Assembly: GCA_964505785.1 (NCBI GenBank)
Contig: CAZDJZ010000012.1
Span: 1-64,000 of the forward strand
Reading direction: 5' to 3'
Origin: CAYRTV01 sp964505785
Lineage (GTDB): Bacteria; Acidobacteriota; Aminicenantia; Aminicenantales; Aminicenantaceae
DNA length: 64,000 nucleotides
Below the pieces are notes generated by a model. The model did not search any database and was not told where the DNA came from. It was given only the letters and a program-made list of their open reading frames with translations. Shown here one piece after another: positions 18,055-26,021 of the stretch. Numbering within the stretch: the first letter of the stretch is position 1; each line of letters begins with the position of its first letter. A program made the position numbers and the translations under genes.

Positions 18055-19521
18055 ATGGAAACCACATACTCCCGGAGAGATTTTCTAAAAAATCTTTCCT
18101 GCGGAACTTTAGGAATTATAGCAGGTGCGGCCGCACTCTCATTCCCAGGCTGCACTCCGCCGGCTGAAAAAATGCCGCCCAATATTCTTCTGATCATGGC
18201 GGATGACATGGGTTATTCGGATATCGGCTGTTACGGGGGAGAGATCCGGACTCCCAATCTTGACCGCCTGGCCGCTGACGGTGTGCGTTTCACCCGCTTT
18301 TACAATACCGCCCGGTGTTGCCCCACCCGCGCAAGTCTGCTGACAGGCCTTTATTCCCACCAGGCGGGAGTTGGGCACATGATGGCCGACCGGGGATTGC
18401 CCGGTTACAAAGGCGATTTACAGCCGAACTGCATCACCATTGCCGAAGGTTTAAAGCAGGCTGGTTATTCCACTTACATGTCCGGCAAATGGCATGTCAC
18501 ACGTTTTATTGAAAATGACGGCCCCAAACACAACTGGCCGCTGCATGCCTTGGAAGAAGACATCGCCCGCTATAAAGGCCGTTACGACGCCGGCTGGGAC
18601 GCCCTGCGGGAAGAACGCTTCCAACGCATGCTGGATTTGGGATTGATCCAGCCGGACTGGCCGCTTTCCGAACGGGATCCCCGTGTTCCTCCATGGGAAG
18701 AAGCCGGGGATAAGGCCTGGCACAGCCGGCGGATGGAGGTCTACGCCGCCCAAGTCGACCGCATGGACCAGGGAATCGGACGCATCCTTGCCCAATTGGA
18801 AAAAAGCGGAGACATCAACAATACCCTTATCTTTTTTCTGGCCGACAACGGGGGATGCGCAGAAGAAATCACTGAGTCCTGGCTGAACTGGCTGTATAAT
18901 GAATCCGAAATCTGCCCTAAAACCACCCGCGACGGAAAACCTGTTATCGCAGGAAATGATCCGGCCATTATGCCCGGTCCTCCGGATACGTTCCAAAGTT
19001 ACGGCATTCCCTGGGCGAATGTCTCTAATACCCCATTCCGCCTGTATAAGCATTGGAGCCATGAAGGCGGAGTAGCCACACCGCTTATCATGCATTGGCC
19101 CGCAGGAATCAAAACCCATGGCGAATTTCGTGATCACCCCGGCCATTTAATCGATATTATGGCCACCTGCATGGATGTGTCCGGCGCTCTATATCCAGCT
19201 GAATTTAAAGGACGCAAAATAACACCCATGGAAGGCCGAAGCCTGATGCCGGCGGTGGAAAATCAGCCGTCGGACCGGGAAGCTTTGTTTTTCGAACATG
19301 AGGGCAACCGTGCGGTGATCGAAGGAAAATGGAAACTGGTCGCCGACGGTCCGGAGGGTGCCTGGGAACTGTATGATTTAAACATGGACCGAACAGAAAC
19401 CCGCAACCTGGCTGCTGAACATCCGGATCAGGTGGAAAGGCTGGCTGGAATGTGGGATTCCTGGGCCCGGCGCGCCCACGTGATTCCCTGGCCTTGGAAT
19501 GAGGAGAAAATCAATGAATAA
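18055..19521 (+). CDS. exported arylsulfatase-type sulfatase
   Basis: Type-I sulfatase of 488 residues that hydrolyses sulfate esters, probably on polysaccharides. The N-terminus carries a Tat-like SRRDFLKNL motif and a hydrophobic stretch ending in a lipobox-like SFPGC. The formylglycine motif CCPTR (C88-x-P-x-R92) and the following SLLTG are intact, as are the metal-binding DDMGYSDIGCYGG and GKWH segments. It needs a formylglycine-generating enzyme, which is not in the window. AAGGAGGAAAG precedes the ATG. Its stop overlaps the GH146-like gene, so the two are co-translated; the shared substrate is probably a sulfated arabinose-containing polymer. Confidence 0.92.
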   Translation: METTYSRRDFLKNLSCGTLGIIAGAAALSFPGCTPPAEKMPPNILLIMADDMGYSDIGCYGGEIRTPNLDRLAADGVRFTRFYNTARCCPTRASLLTGLYSHQAGVGHMMADRGLPGYKGDLQPNCITIAEGLKQAGYSTYMSGKWHVTRFIENDGPKHNWPLHALEEDIARYKGRYDAGWDALREERFQRMLDLGLIQPDWPLSERDPRVPPWEEAGDKAWHSRRMEVYAAQVDRMDQGIGRILAQLEKSGDINNTLIFFLADNGGCAEEITESWLNWLYNESEICPKTTRDGKPVIAGNDPAIMPGPPDTFQSYGIPWANVSNTPFRLYKHWSHEGGVATPLIMHWPAGIKTHGEFRDHPGHLIDIMATCMDVSGALYPAEFKGRKITPMEGRSLMPAVENQPSDREALFFEHEGNRAVIEGKWKLVADGPEGAWELYDLNMDRTETRNLAAEHPDQVERLAGMWDSWARRAHVIPWPWNEEKINE

Positions 19522-21454
19522 AATACTTAAAGCTGCCGTGATTCTTTTATTGATCCCCGGGATCATGCTGATTTTCGGTTGTCAGGAACAGCCGGCGGAG
19601 ACGCCGTCCGGAGCGGCCCTGCCGGCTGACGCCCAGCCCGTGATTACACCCGCTGCAGGAAGTGCCGTACAGCCCTTTTCTCTTAAAAATGTCCGGCTCC
19701 TGGATGGTCCGTTTAAGGCCAACCAGGAAAGGAATCAGAAATATCTTCACTCTCTGGAACCCGACCGGCTGCTGCATAATTTCCGGATCAACGCCGGACT
19801 TCCTTCCGATGCCGAGCCTCTGGGAGGCTGGGAAAAACCGGATGTGGAATTACGGGGACATACCATCGGCCACTATCTTTCCGCCTGCGCCATGATGTAT
19901 GCCGCCGCCGGGGATGAAACCCTGAAGGACAAAGCTGATTATACCGTAGCCGCACTCCAAAAAGTCCAGGAATCCCTGGATGCCGGCGGATATCTCAGCG
20001 CTTTTCCGGAGGAGTTCATCGACCGGGCGGAAGCCGCTGAAAAAGTTTGGGCTCCATTTTACACCCTGCATAAAATATTCGCCGGCCTGCAGGATATGCA
20101 TGTATACTGCGGCAATCAATCCGCACTGGATTTAGCAGAAAAAATGGCGCTGTGGGTTAAAAGCCGAACCGACAAGCTGAGCGAAGCGGATATGCAGCAA
20201 ATGCTCGATCATACAGAACAAGGCGGCATGAACGAAACCCTGTGCAATCTCTATGCATTGACCGGAAACAGGGAATATTATGAACTGGCCCGGCGTTTTG
20301 ACCAAAACGCTTATACGGGCCCCCTCTCTGAATACCGGGATGAACTCCAGGGTCAGCATGTCAACTCATTCATACCCAATATTATCGGCACAGCCCGGGA
20401 ATATGAACTTTCCGGAGACCGGAAGCTTCATGATACCGCGGTGTATTTCTGGAAGCAGGTGGTCCGGGCCCGCAGTTTCATTACAGGCGGGACCAGCAAT
20501 GATGAACACTGGCGGAGCCGCCCTTATCACATTTCTCAAGAGCTGGGACCGCATACGCACGAATCCTGCTGCACTTATAATATGCTCAAGCTCACCCGGC
20601 ATCTCTTCACCTGGAATCCTGAAATCCGGTACGCGGATTTTTACGAAAGGGCTTTGTTCAACGGAATCCTTCCCACCCAGCATCCCGAAAACGGCATGAT
20701 GATGTATTACGTGGCCATGGCCCCGGGATTTTACAAGACGTTCATGACTCCCCTGAACTCCTTCTGGTGCTGCACCGGGACCGGCATGGAAAACCATGCC
20801 AAATACGGCGACAGCATCTATTTCCACAATAAGGAAAATCTGTATGTCAATCTGTATATCGCTTCAGAACTGAACTGGACGGATAAAAATATGGTTGTCA
20901 GGCAAGAGACCCGGTTTCCGGAAGAGGACAATGCCGCTTTTATCTTTGAAACCAAAAATCCACAGGAATTAACCGTGTATTTCCGAATCCCCGGCTGGGT
21001 GAGATCCTCCGCCCGCTTGTCTGTCAACGGACGGGAACAGGATATTTCCGCCAAAGGAGGAAGTTATCTGGCGGTCCGCCGTACCTGGGAAAATGGTGAC
21101 CGGGTCGATTTGACTCTGCCGATGTCTCTGTATACCCGGCGCACGCCGGACGATCCTGACCTGGCCGCTGTCATGTACGGCCCTCTGGTCCTGGCCGGCA
21201 AGCTTAAAGAAGTGGAGCTTCCCGAGGATGAAATCTACGGGAAATACGGCCCGGATGCGGATCCGGTTCCGGTTCCCTATTTTGAAGCTGACCCGGACCA
21301 TCCGGAAGGCTGGATTCATCCGGTGGAGGGGGAGGCCTTAACCTTCCAAACTGTGGATGCCGGCTCACCGGAAGATGTGACTCTGATTCCCTTTTACCGC
21401 CTGTTTGATCACCGGTATGTGATTTATTGGAAGTTCCCTAAAGGGCCATCCTGA
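19514..21454 (+). CDS. beta-L-arabinofuranosidase, GH127/GH146 (DUF1680) lipoprotein
   Basis: About 646 residues with a lipoprotein signal (lipobox LIFGC). The (alpha/alpha)6-barrel family carries its zinc-cysteine catalytic set: E350-x-C352 in ESCCTYNMLKL and the Cys pair C419-C420 in FWCCTGTGMEN. Both correspond to the Glu-x-Cys and Cys-Cys zinc/nucleophile motifs known for GH127. The CCTYNMLKLTRHLF wording suggests the GH146 branch. An in-frame ATG at 19499 exists, but GAGGAG lies just before 19514 and the signal peptide starts there. It overlaps the sulfatase by 8 bp. It should release beta-L-arabinofuranose in the periplasm or at the surface. Confidence 0.9.
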   Translation: MNKILKAAVILLLIPGIMLIFGCQEQPAETPSGAALPADAQPVITPAAGSAVQPFSLKNVRLLDGPFKANQERNQKYLHSLEPDRLLHNFRINAGLPSDAEPLGGWEKPDVELRGHTIGHYLSACAMMYAAAGDETLKDKADYTVAALQKVQESLDAGGYLSAFPEEFIDRAEAAEKVWAPFYTLHKIFAGLQDMHVYCGNQSALDLAEKMALWVKSRTDKLSEADMQQMLDHTEQGGMNETLCNLYALTGNREYYELARRFDQNAYTGPLSEYRDELQGQHVNSFIPNIIGTAREYELSGDRKLHDTAVYFWKQVVRARSFITGGTSNDEHWRSRPYHISQELGPHTHESCCTYNMLKLTRHLFTWNPEIRYADFYERALFNGILPTQHPENGMMMYYVAMAPGFYKTFMTPLNSFWCCTGTGMENHAKYGDSIYFHNKENLYVNLYIASELNWTDKNMVVRQETRFPEEDNAAFIFETKNPQELTVYFRIPGWVRSSARLSVNGREQDISAKGGSYLAVRRTWENGDRVDLTLPMSLYTRRTPDDPDLAAVMYGPLVLAGKLKEVELPEDEIYGKYGPDADPVPVPYFEADPDHPEGWIHPVEGEALTFQTVDAGSPEDVTLIPFYRLFDHRYVIYWKFPKGPS

Positions 21455-21619
21455 TGATCGCAGCAGTGCTGCAATCTTGAAATGCTGCGTTTTAGTAAAG
21501 AGTGAAGAGTAAAGAGTACTTTAAATCAATCTATTGCAGCGTTTCCAATAAGTGGATATGCATCCCCTATTCATTCACAATTCACCTTTCACAGGCTTAA
21601 AACGTTTTTCTTTTGCGGA
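21455..21619. repeat. convergent gap with AGTAAAG/ATTCAC heptamer-like words
   Basis: Between the two convergent genes lie AGTAAAGAGTGAAGAGTAAAG (about 21496-21515) and ATTCATTCACAATTCAC (about 21565-21585), short words in 7-bp steps that recur in other gaps of the window (28870-28905, 30233-30350, 51657-51680, 55808-55826). GATCGCAGCAGTGCTGCAATC just after the plus-strand stop could form a hairpin but has no T-run. Confidence 0.45.
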
Positions 21620-23119
21620 TTATTTAATATTTTCCACCGGATCACGGTTCACTTCCGGCAGCCATTGCGCTAAATCTTCCTTTATTCCCACATAGTCCGG
21701 TTTGTCAGCCAGGTTATTGTATTCGTTCGGGTCGGTCCGGTGATCATAAAGCTCTTCTGAACCGTCGTGATACCGGATATACCGCCAGTGCCGGGAGCGA
21801 ACCCCATGGTTATTTTGGCCGTATGTGCTGACCACTGCCCGCCCGGTTTTCTTTTCCGGGTTTTTAAGCAGGGGAACCAGGCTTTTTCCTTCCAGCTCCC
21901 GCCGCTCTGTATGCCCCGCCAATTCAATCAGTGTGGGATATACATCCAGCAGGCTGACCGGATCGCCGCATATTCCGCCCGGCCGGATGATTCCCGGAGC
22001 GGCAAATATTAATGGAACCCGTGTGGATTCCTCCCATAGAGTAAATTTTTCCCAATGCTCTTTTTCCCCTATATGCATGCCGTGGTCCGACCATAAAACG
22101 ATAACGGTATTTTCGGCATAAGGACTTTTTTCAAATGCGTTCAGCAGCCGGCCCAACTGGGCGTCCATGTAGCTGATGCTGGCCAGGTATGCCTGTACCG
22201 CTTCCCGCCATTTATCCTGTTCCAGGATCCATTTCTGCCAACTCCTTCGACAGAAGCTCTTTCCTGCCGGAGAGCAATCCTCCAGGTCATTCTCCTGGAC
22301 CGGCGGCAGCTCCACTTCGTCCAAAGGATACAGGTCAAAATATTTCCGGGGGACAAACCAGGGAATATGGGGCCGGAAAAGACCGACCGCATGAAAAAAA
22401 GGCCGGTCATGATCTTTATTCAGTTCTTGTATCGCCCAGTCCACAACTTTATAATCACTGGTTTTTTCATCTTCAACCGGAAGCGGTCCCCAGTCAAAAA
22501 ACCAGTCGGGCCGGCCTTCCGTTTCCGGCCCGGCTAAAGGCGTCCAGGTCACCGTGCCCAGCTCGTCCTTTTCAGTTCCCTCAGGCCACACGAATTCAGG
22601 CAGAGACTGCGACTTTGACGGAAAATATTCATCCCAGATGCTGGGATCATTCGCCTCCCAGCCGTAACTGGTCTGAATCCAGGACAGGCAATGGAACAAC
22701 TTTCCGCCTCCGACCACCCGGTAGCCGTTTTCGCGGAAATGCTGCGGAACGGGCACGTGGTTTTTCAGGGCAGGGGTCTCACGCCAGTCATGCCTGTTGA
22801 AATAAACTCCCGTTGTAGACGGGCGCATTCCCGTCATGATGCTGACCCTGGAAGGATTGCAGGCCGGGGCTGCACAATGGGCGTTAGTAAAGAGAACGCC
22901 TCTGGAAGCCAGCCTGTCTAAATTGGGGGTCTGTACGCCTGGATGCCCGCCCAGGCAATTTACCCAGTCATTGAGGTCGTCTACTGCAATAAATAAAACA
23001 TTGGGCGCCTGCTGCTCCGGCTGGGTGCAGCGTGTCAGCCAACCGGATGCGGCTAAAGCCGCCGCTCCCAAACCCATGCTTTTTATGAATTTTCTCCGGC
23101 TTAAGTTTGCATGTGTCAT
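21620..23119 (-). CDS. exported sulfatase, iduronate-2-sulfatase-like
   Basis: Sulfatase of 499 residues. The Tat-like signal SRRKFIKSMGLGAAALAASGW ends at a possible lipobox Cys31. The formylglycine motif is C87-N-P-S-R91 with SIMTG after it. Metal ligands are seen in VDDLNDWVNCLGG and in the WSDHGMHIGEKEHW segment typical of the iduronate-2-sulfatase-like S1_7 group. Desulfates a polysaccharide outside the cytoplasm. It starts 6 bp after the BNR protein on the same strand, so it belongs to the GH127-led operon. Distinct from the 18055 sulfatase in sequence, so probably a different linkage. Confidence 0.91.
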   Translation of the reverse strand: MTHANLSRRKFIKSMGLGAAALAASGWLTRCTQPEQQAPNVLFIAVDDLNDWVNCLGGHPGVQTPNLDRLASRGVLFTNAHCAAPACNPSRVSIMTGMRPSTTGVYFNRHDWRETPALKNHVPVPQHFRENGYRVVGGGKLFHCLSWIQTSYGWEANDPSIWDEYFPSKSQSLPEFVWPEGTEKDELGTVTWTPLAGPETEGRPDWFFDWGPLPVEDEKTSDYKVVDWAIQELNKDHDRPFFHAVGLFRPHIPWFVPRKYFDLYPLDEVELPPVQENDLEDCSPAGKSFCRRSWQKWILEQDKWREAVQAYLASISYMDAQLGRLLNAFEKSPYAENTVIVLWSDHGMHIGEKEHWEKFTLWEESTRVPLIFAAPGIIRPGGICGDPVSLLDVYPTLIELAGHTERRELEGKSLVPLLKNPEKKTGRAVVSTYGQNNHGVRSRHWRYIRYHDGSEELYDHRTDPNEYNNLADKPDYVGIKEDLAQWLPEVNRDPVENIK

Positions 23120-23125
23120 GATTCC

Positions 23126-25864
23126 TCATTTATTATCAATTTTGACCGGCTGCGGGCCGATGGTCCACCCGGAGCGGCCTTTGATCACGATTTTCTTTTG
23201 CAGAGTTTGTCCATTTATTTCTATCTCCGCAAAATACTCTCCCGGTTCCACCAAGCCGCCGAAAGGTCCGCTCCTCCATTGACTGAACCTGTCCTGAGGA
23301 TCGGTTTCCGGACGCATATCCCACAGCACATAATGAAGCCCCGCTGTGCCCGGACCTTCCAGAATTCTGATTTTCCTGTTTGAGGAATCTGAGACTTTGA
23401 TCCGGATTTTTTTGCCGGTGTCCCTTCCCAGGTAATAATAAATGACAGCGGCATTGGGCTCATTAGGTGCAGCCACATAACGGTCTCCATAAAGATGATA
23501 GTTTCCCCAGGCCCTTGTCATCCGCTGTACGGCCGGCTGAATGGAAAACATATGCAGGTCTTTGCCTAAAACGTCCCGGGTCAATTCCTGGAGAGGCCCG
23601 ATATGGGTGACATACACTCCCCGGCCGTAAGTCCCGGCCACCAAATCGTTTTCACGAGGATGCACCAGCAGGTCATGCACCGCGATGGTCGGCATATTAT
23701 TCCGCATATAGATCCATTTGCCGCCTCCATCTATGGAGACATAAACACCCTTGTCATTCCCAGCAAATAAAAGATTGGAGTTCTTGCGGTCTTCATATAC
23801 GACATTGATGGGTTTGTCCGGAAGACCAGCGGAAATATCCTTCCAGGTCTCGCCGTAATCGGCGGTCTTGTAAATATAGGGCTTGAAGTCATCCCGGCGG
23901 AAACCGGTTTTTGTGACATAGGCTGCAGCCGGGTCATGGTTTGAGGCAAACACCCGGCTGACCCAGAAATTTTCCGGGGCTCCAGCCTGGTTCAGGCCGG
24001 ACGTCAATTCCCGCCATTCTGCGCCGCTGTCGCGGGTTACCCATACTTTGCCGTCATCCGTTCCCACCCAGATAATCCCGGGTGTAATGGGGGATTCGGA
24101 TATGGTGGTGATGGTGCAGTACTGGATATGGCCTTTGCCGGCGATCTTAACCGGGTCATTGGTGGTCAGGTCCGGACTTATTTCCTGCCAGTCATCGCCC
24201 CGATGCATGGAACGAAGCAGCATTTGGGTTCCGGTATAAATGATCGCGGAATTGTGCGGAGAAATTTCCAGCGGCGGCAGCCAATTGAAACGGTAGGGGT
24301 CTTTGCCCTCTTCCCGGCGCGGCATAATATTGGTGCGGATGCCTTGCTTCTGGTCTACCCGGTGATGCCCGCCGAATTGAATGGTGTTGTACACCCAGCG
24401 GTTGTTGGTGCGGTCAACCACATTATACATGCCGTCTCCGCCGCCCAGCGGAATACAGTCTTCCAGGGTTACCTGACCGGACCAGGCGTTAACCGGCACT
24501 TTCCAATTGTCATGGCACTGGAGCCCTCCATAAATATTATAGGGATCCTCCATATCCACTTCCACATCATAGTACTGAGCCATGGGCAGATTAGGATAAT
24601 AATCACATGTCTTGCCGCCGTCATAGGTCTGATAAACTCCGCCGTCACTTCCCATAAGCATGCGGTCGGAATTTTCCGGATCGATCCACAAGGTCCTGAT
24701 GTCGCCGAAGGCTGTTGGAAACATTTCCCTGGGCGGCCAGTCGATATCCATCCAGGTACGGCCGCCGTCGCGGGAAACAGCCAGTGAAATGGTGGTTACA
24801 TAGACATTTTTGTCGTTGTTCGGATCCACCCGGATTTGATTAAAGGAATATGCGGCTTTTCCACCCACATTATCCTCAATCGAATTCATCTTCACCCAGG
24901 TGCTCCCGGCGTCTTCCGTACGGTAGACCTCTCCGCCGATCTCCCGGTCCTGCGGTTCCTGCCCCCGTCTTCGGTCAATCTGCTTCTCTCTTTCCGTCGG
25001 CGGGCGCATATTGCAGTTTTCCACTACAGCGTAAAGAATTTCCGGGTTGCTGCGGTAAATATCCAGGCCGATGCGCCCGATTTTGCCTTCCGGTAATCCC
25101 TTCGTAAGACGTATCCAATTTTCCCCGCCATCGGTCGATTTGTAGATCCCGCTTTCCGGCCCGCCGGCCTCAAAATGCCAAGGATAGCGGTATTTTTCAT
25201 ACGCAGCGGCATAAAGTACCATCGGATCTTCCCGGTTGACAGCCAGGTCGCTTACCCCGACATTTTCATTGATGTAGAGAACCTTTTTCCAGCTCTCGCC
25301 CCCATCAGTGGTTTTGAACACACCCCGTTCCGGATTGGGAGTGAATAAATGCCCCATGGCCGCAACATACACAATATTCGGATCCTGAGGATGGATGACA
25401 ATCCGTGAAATATGGTGGGTCTCCTTCAAGCCCATATGGTTCCAGGTTTGTCCTCCGTCCAGGGATTTATAGACACCATCACCCCAATACGAGCTCCGGG
25501 CGGCCGCATGCTCCCCAGTTCCGAGCCAGACGGTCTCGGGAGCCGACGGCGCCAGCGTGACATCTCCGATAGAAAAGATATCCTGATCATCGAACAAGGG
25601 TTCAAAAGTGGTGCCGTTGTTGACAGTCTTCCATAAACCTCCGTTCCTGCCGGCCACATAAAAAGTATACAAGTGAGCCTTCTGCGGCGATTCAGGCACG
25701 GCGAAGTCGGATATCCAGGCACCGGAACGAAAAGGGCCTAAATTCCGGTATGTGAAGGTTTTTAATAAATCCTGATCAAAGTCAGAAGACGTCTCAGCGG
25801 CAATGGCCGTTCCGCATGACATTAAAATAATGACGATAACTGATAACAATTGTTTCAAATGCAT
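23126..25864 (-). CDS. exported BNR/sortilin-type beta-propeller protein
   Basis: About 912 residues with a signal peptide (LKQLLSVIVIILMSCGTAIAAE). At least eight Asp-box/BNR motifs of the S/T-x-D-x-G-x-T-W kind are seen across residues 80-700 (SLDGGQTWNHM, TTDGGESWKKV, STDGGENWIRL, SRDGGRTWMDI, TRDSGAEWREL and others). This indicates a VPS10/sortilin- or xyloglucanase-like double propeller, followed by a C-terminal beta domain. No catalytic residues can be assigned. ATG 25864 is chosen over the adjacent upstream TTG because GGAGAGG is correctly spaced. Lying between the GH127 and a sulfatase, it may bind or cleave the same polymer; function is uncertain. Confidence 0.85.
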   Translation of the reverse strand: MHLKQLLSVIVIILMSCGTAIAAETSSDFDQDLLKTFTYRNLGPFRSGAWISDFAVPESPQKAHLYTFYVAGRNGGLWKTVNNGTTFEPLFDDQDIFSIGDVTLAPSAPETVWLGTGEHAAARSSYWGDGVYKSLDGGQTWNHMGLKETHHISRIVIHPQDPNIVYVAAMGHLFTPNPERGVFKTTDGGESWKKVLYINENVGVSDLAVNREDPMVLYAAAYEKYRYPWHFEAGGPESGIYKSTDGGENWIRLTKGLPEGKIGRIGLDIYRSNPEILYAVVENCNMRPPTEREKQIDRRRGQEPQDREIGGEVYRTEDAGSTWVKMNSIEDNVGGKAAYSFNQIRVDPNNDKNVYVTTISLAVSRDGGRTWMDIDWPPREMFPTAFGDIRTLWIDPENSDRMLMGSDGGVYQTYDGGKTCDYYPNLPMAQYYDVEVDMEDPYNIYGGLQCHDNWKVPVNAWSGQVTLEDCIPLGGGDGMYNVVDRTNNRWVYNTIQFGGHHRVDQKQGIRTNIMPRREEGKDPYRFNWLPPLEISPHNSAIIYTGTQMLLRSMHRGDDWQEISPDLTTNDPVKIAGKGHIQYCTITTISESPITPGIIWVGTDDGKVWVTRDSGAEWRELTSGLNQAGAPENFWVSRVFASNHDPAAAYVTKTGFRRDDFKPYIYKTADYGETWKDISAGLPDKPINVVYEDRKNSNLLFAGNDKGVYVSIDGGGKWIYMRNNMPTIAVHDLLVHPRENDLVAGTYGRGVYVTHIGPLQELTRDVLGKDLHMFSIQPAVQRMTRAWGNYHLYGDRYVAAPNEPNAAVIYYYLGRDTGKKIRIKVSDSSNRKIRILEGPGTAGLHYVLWDMRPETDPQDRFSQWRSGPFGGLVEPGEYFAEIEINGQTLQKKIVIKGRSGWTIGPQPVKIDNK

Positions 25865-25910
25865 CAAAACCTCTCCTCAAATTTACAAAACGTTAAACCG
25901 GGATGTCTAC

Positions 25911-26010
25911 GGGCCGGGATTGCTGCAATTGCGAGGCGCATGGCATAAAGCGGCGGCGCTTCACCGCGATTGCCCTGCAGCAAAACAGATGCGGTGAAAA
26001 CCGGCCCGCG
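25911..26010 (+). repeat. R2-related repeat in the GH127-BNR gap
   Basis: The segment with GGCGCATGGCATAAAGC, TTCACCGCGATTGCCCTGCAG and CAAAACAGATGCGG aligns by eye with the inner part of the R2 copy at 34381-34445 (GGGGCACAGGGCATGAAGC, TTCACCGCAAATGCCCTGC). The AGCCTGGATTATTCA end is not seen here. It occupies most of the 157-bp gap inside an otherwise continuous minus-strand operon. Confidence 0.55.
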
Positions 26011-26021
26011 ATCAGCTCGGT

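Noticed and set aside
18055..23119. The two sulfatases as a recent duplication
   Set aside because: They differ in signal type, motif (CCPTR versus CNPSR) and metal-binding segments, and belong to different sulfatase subfamilies.
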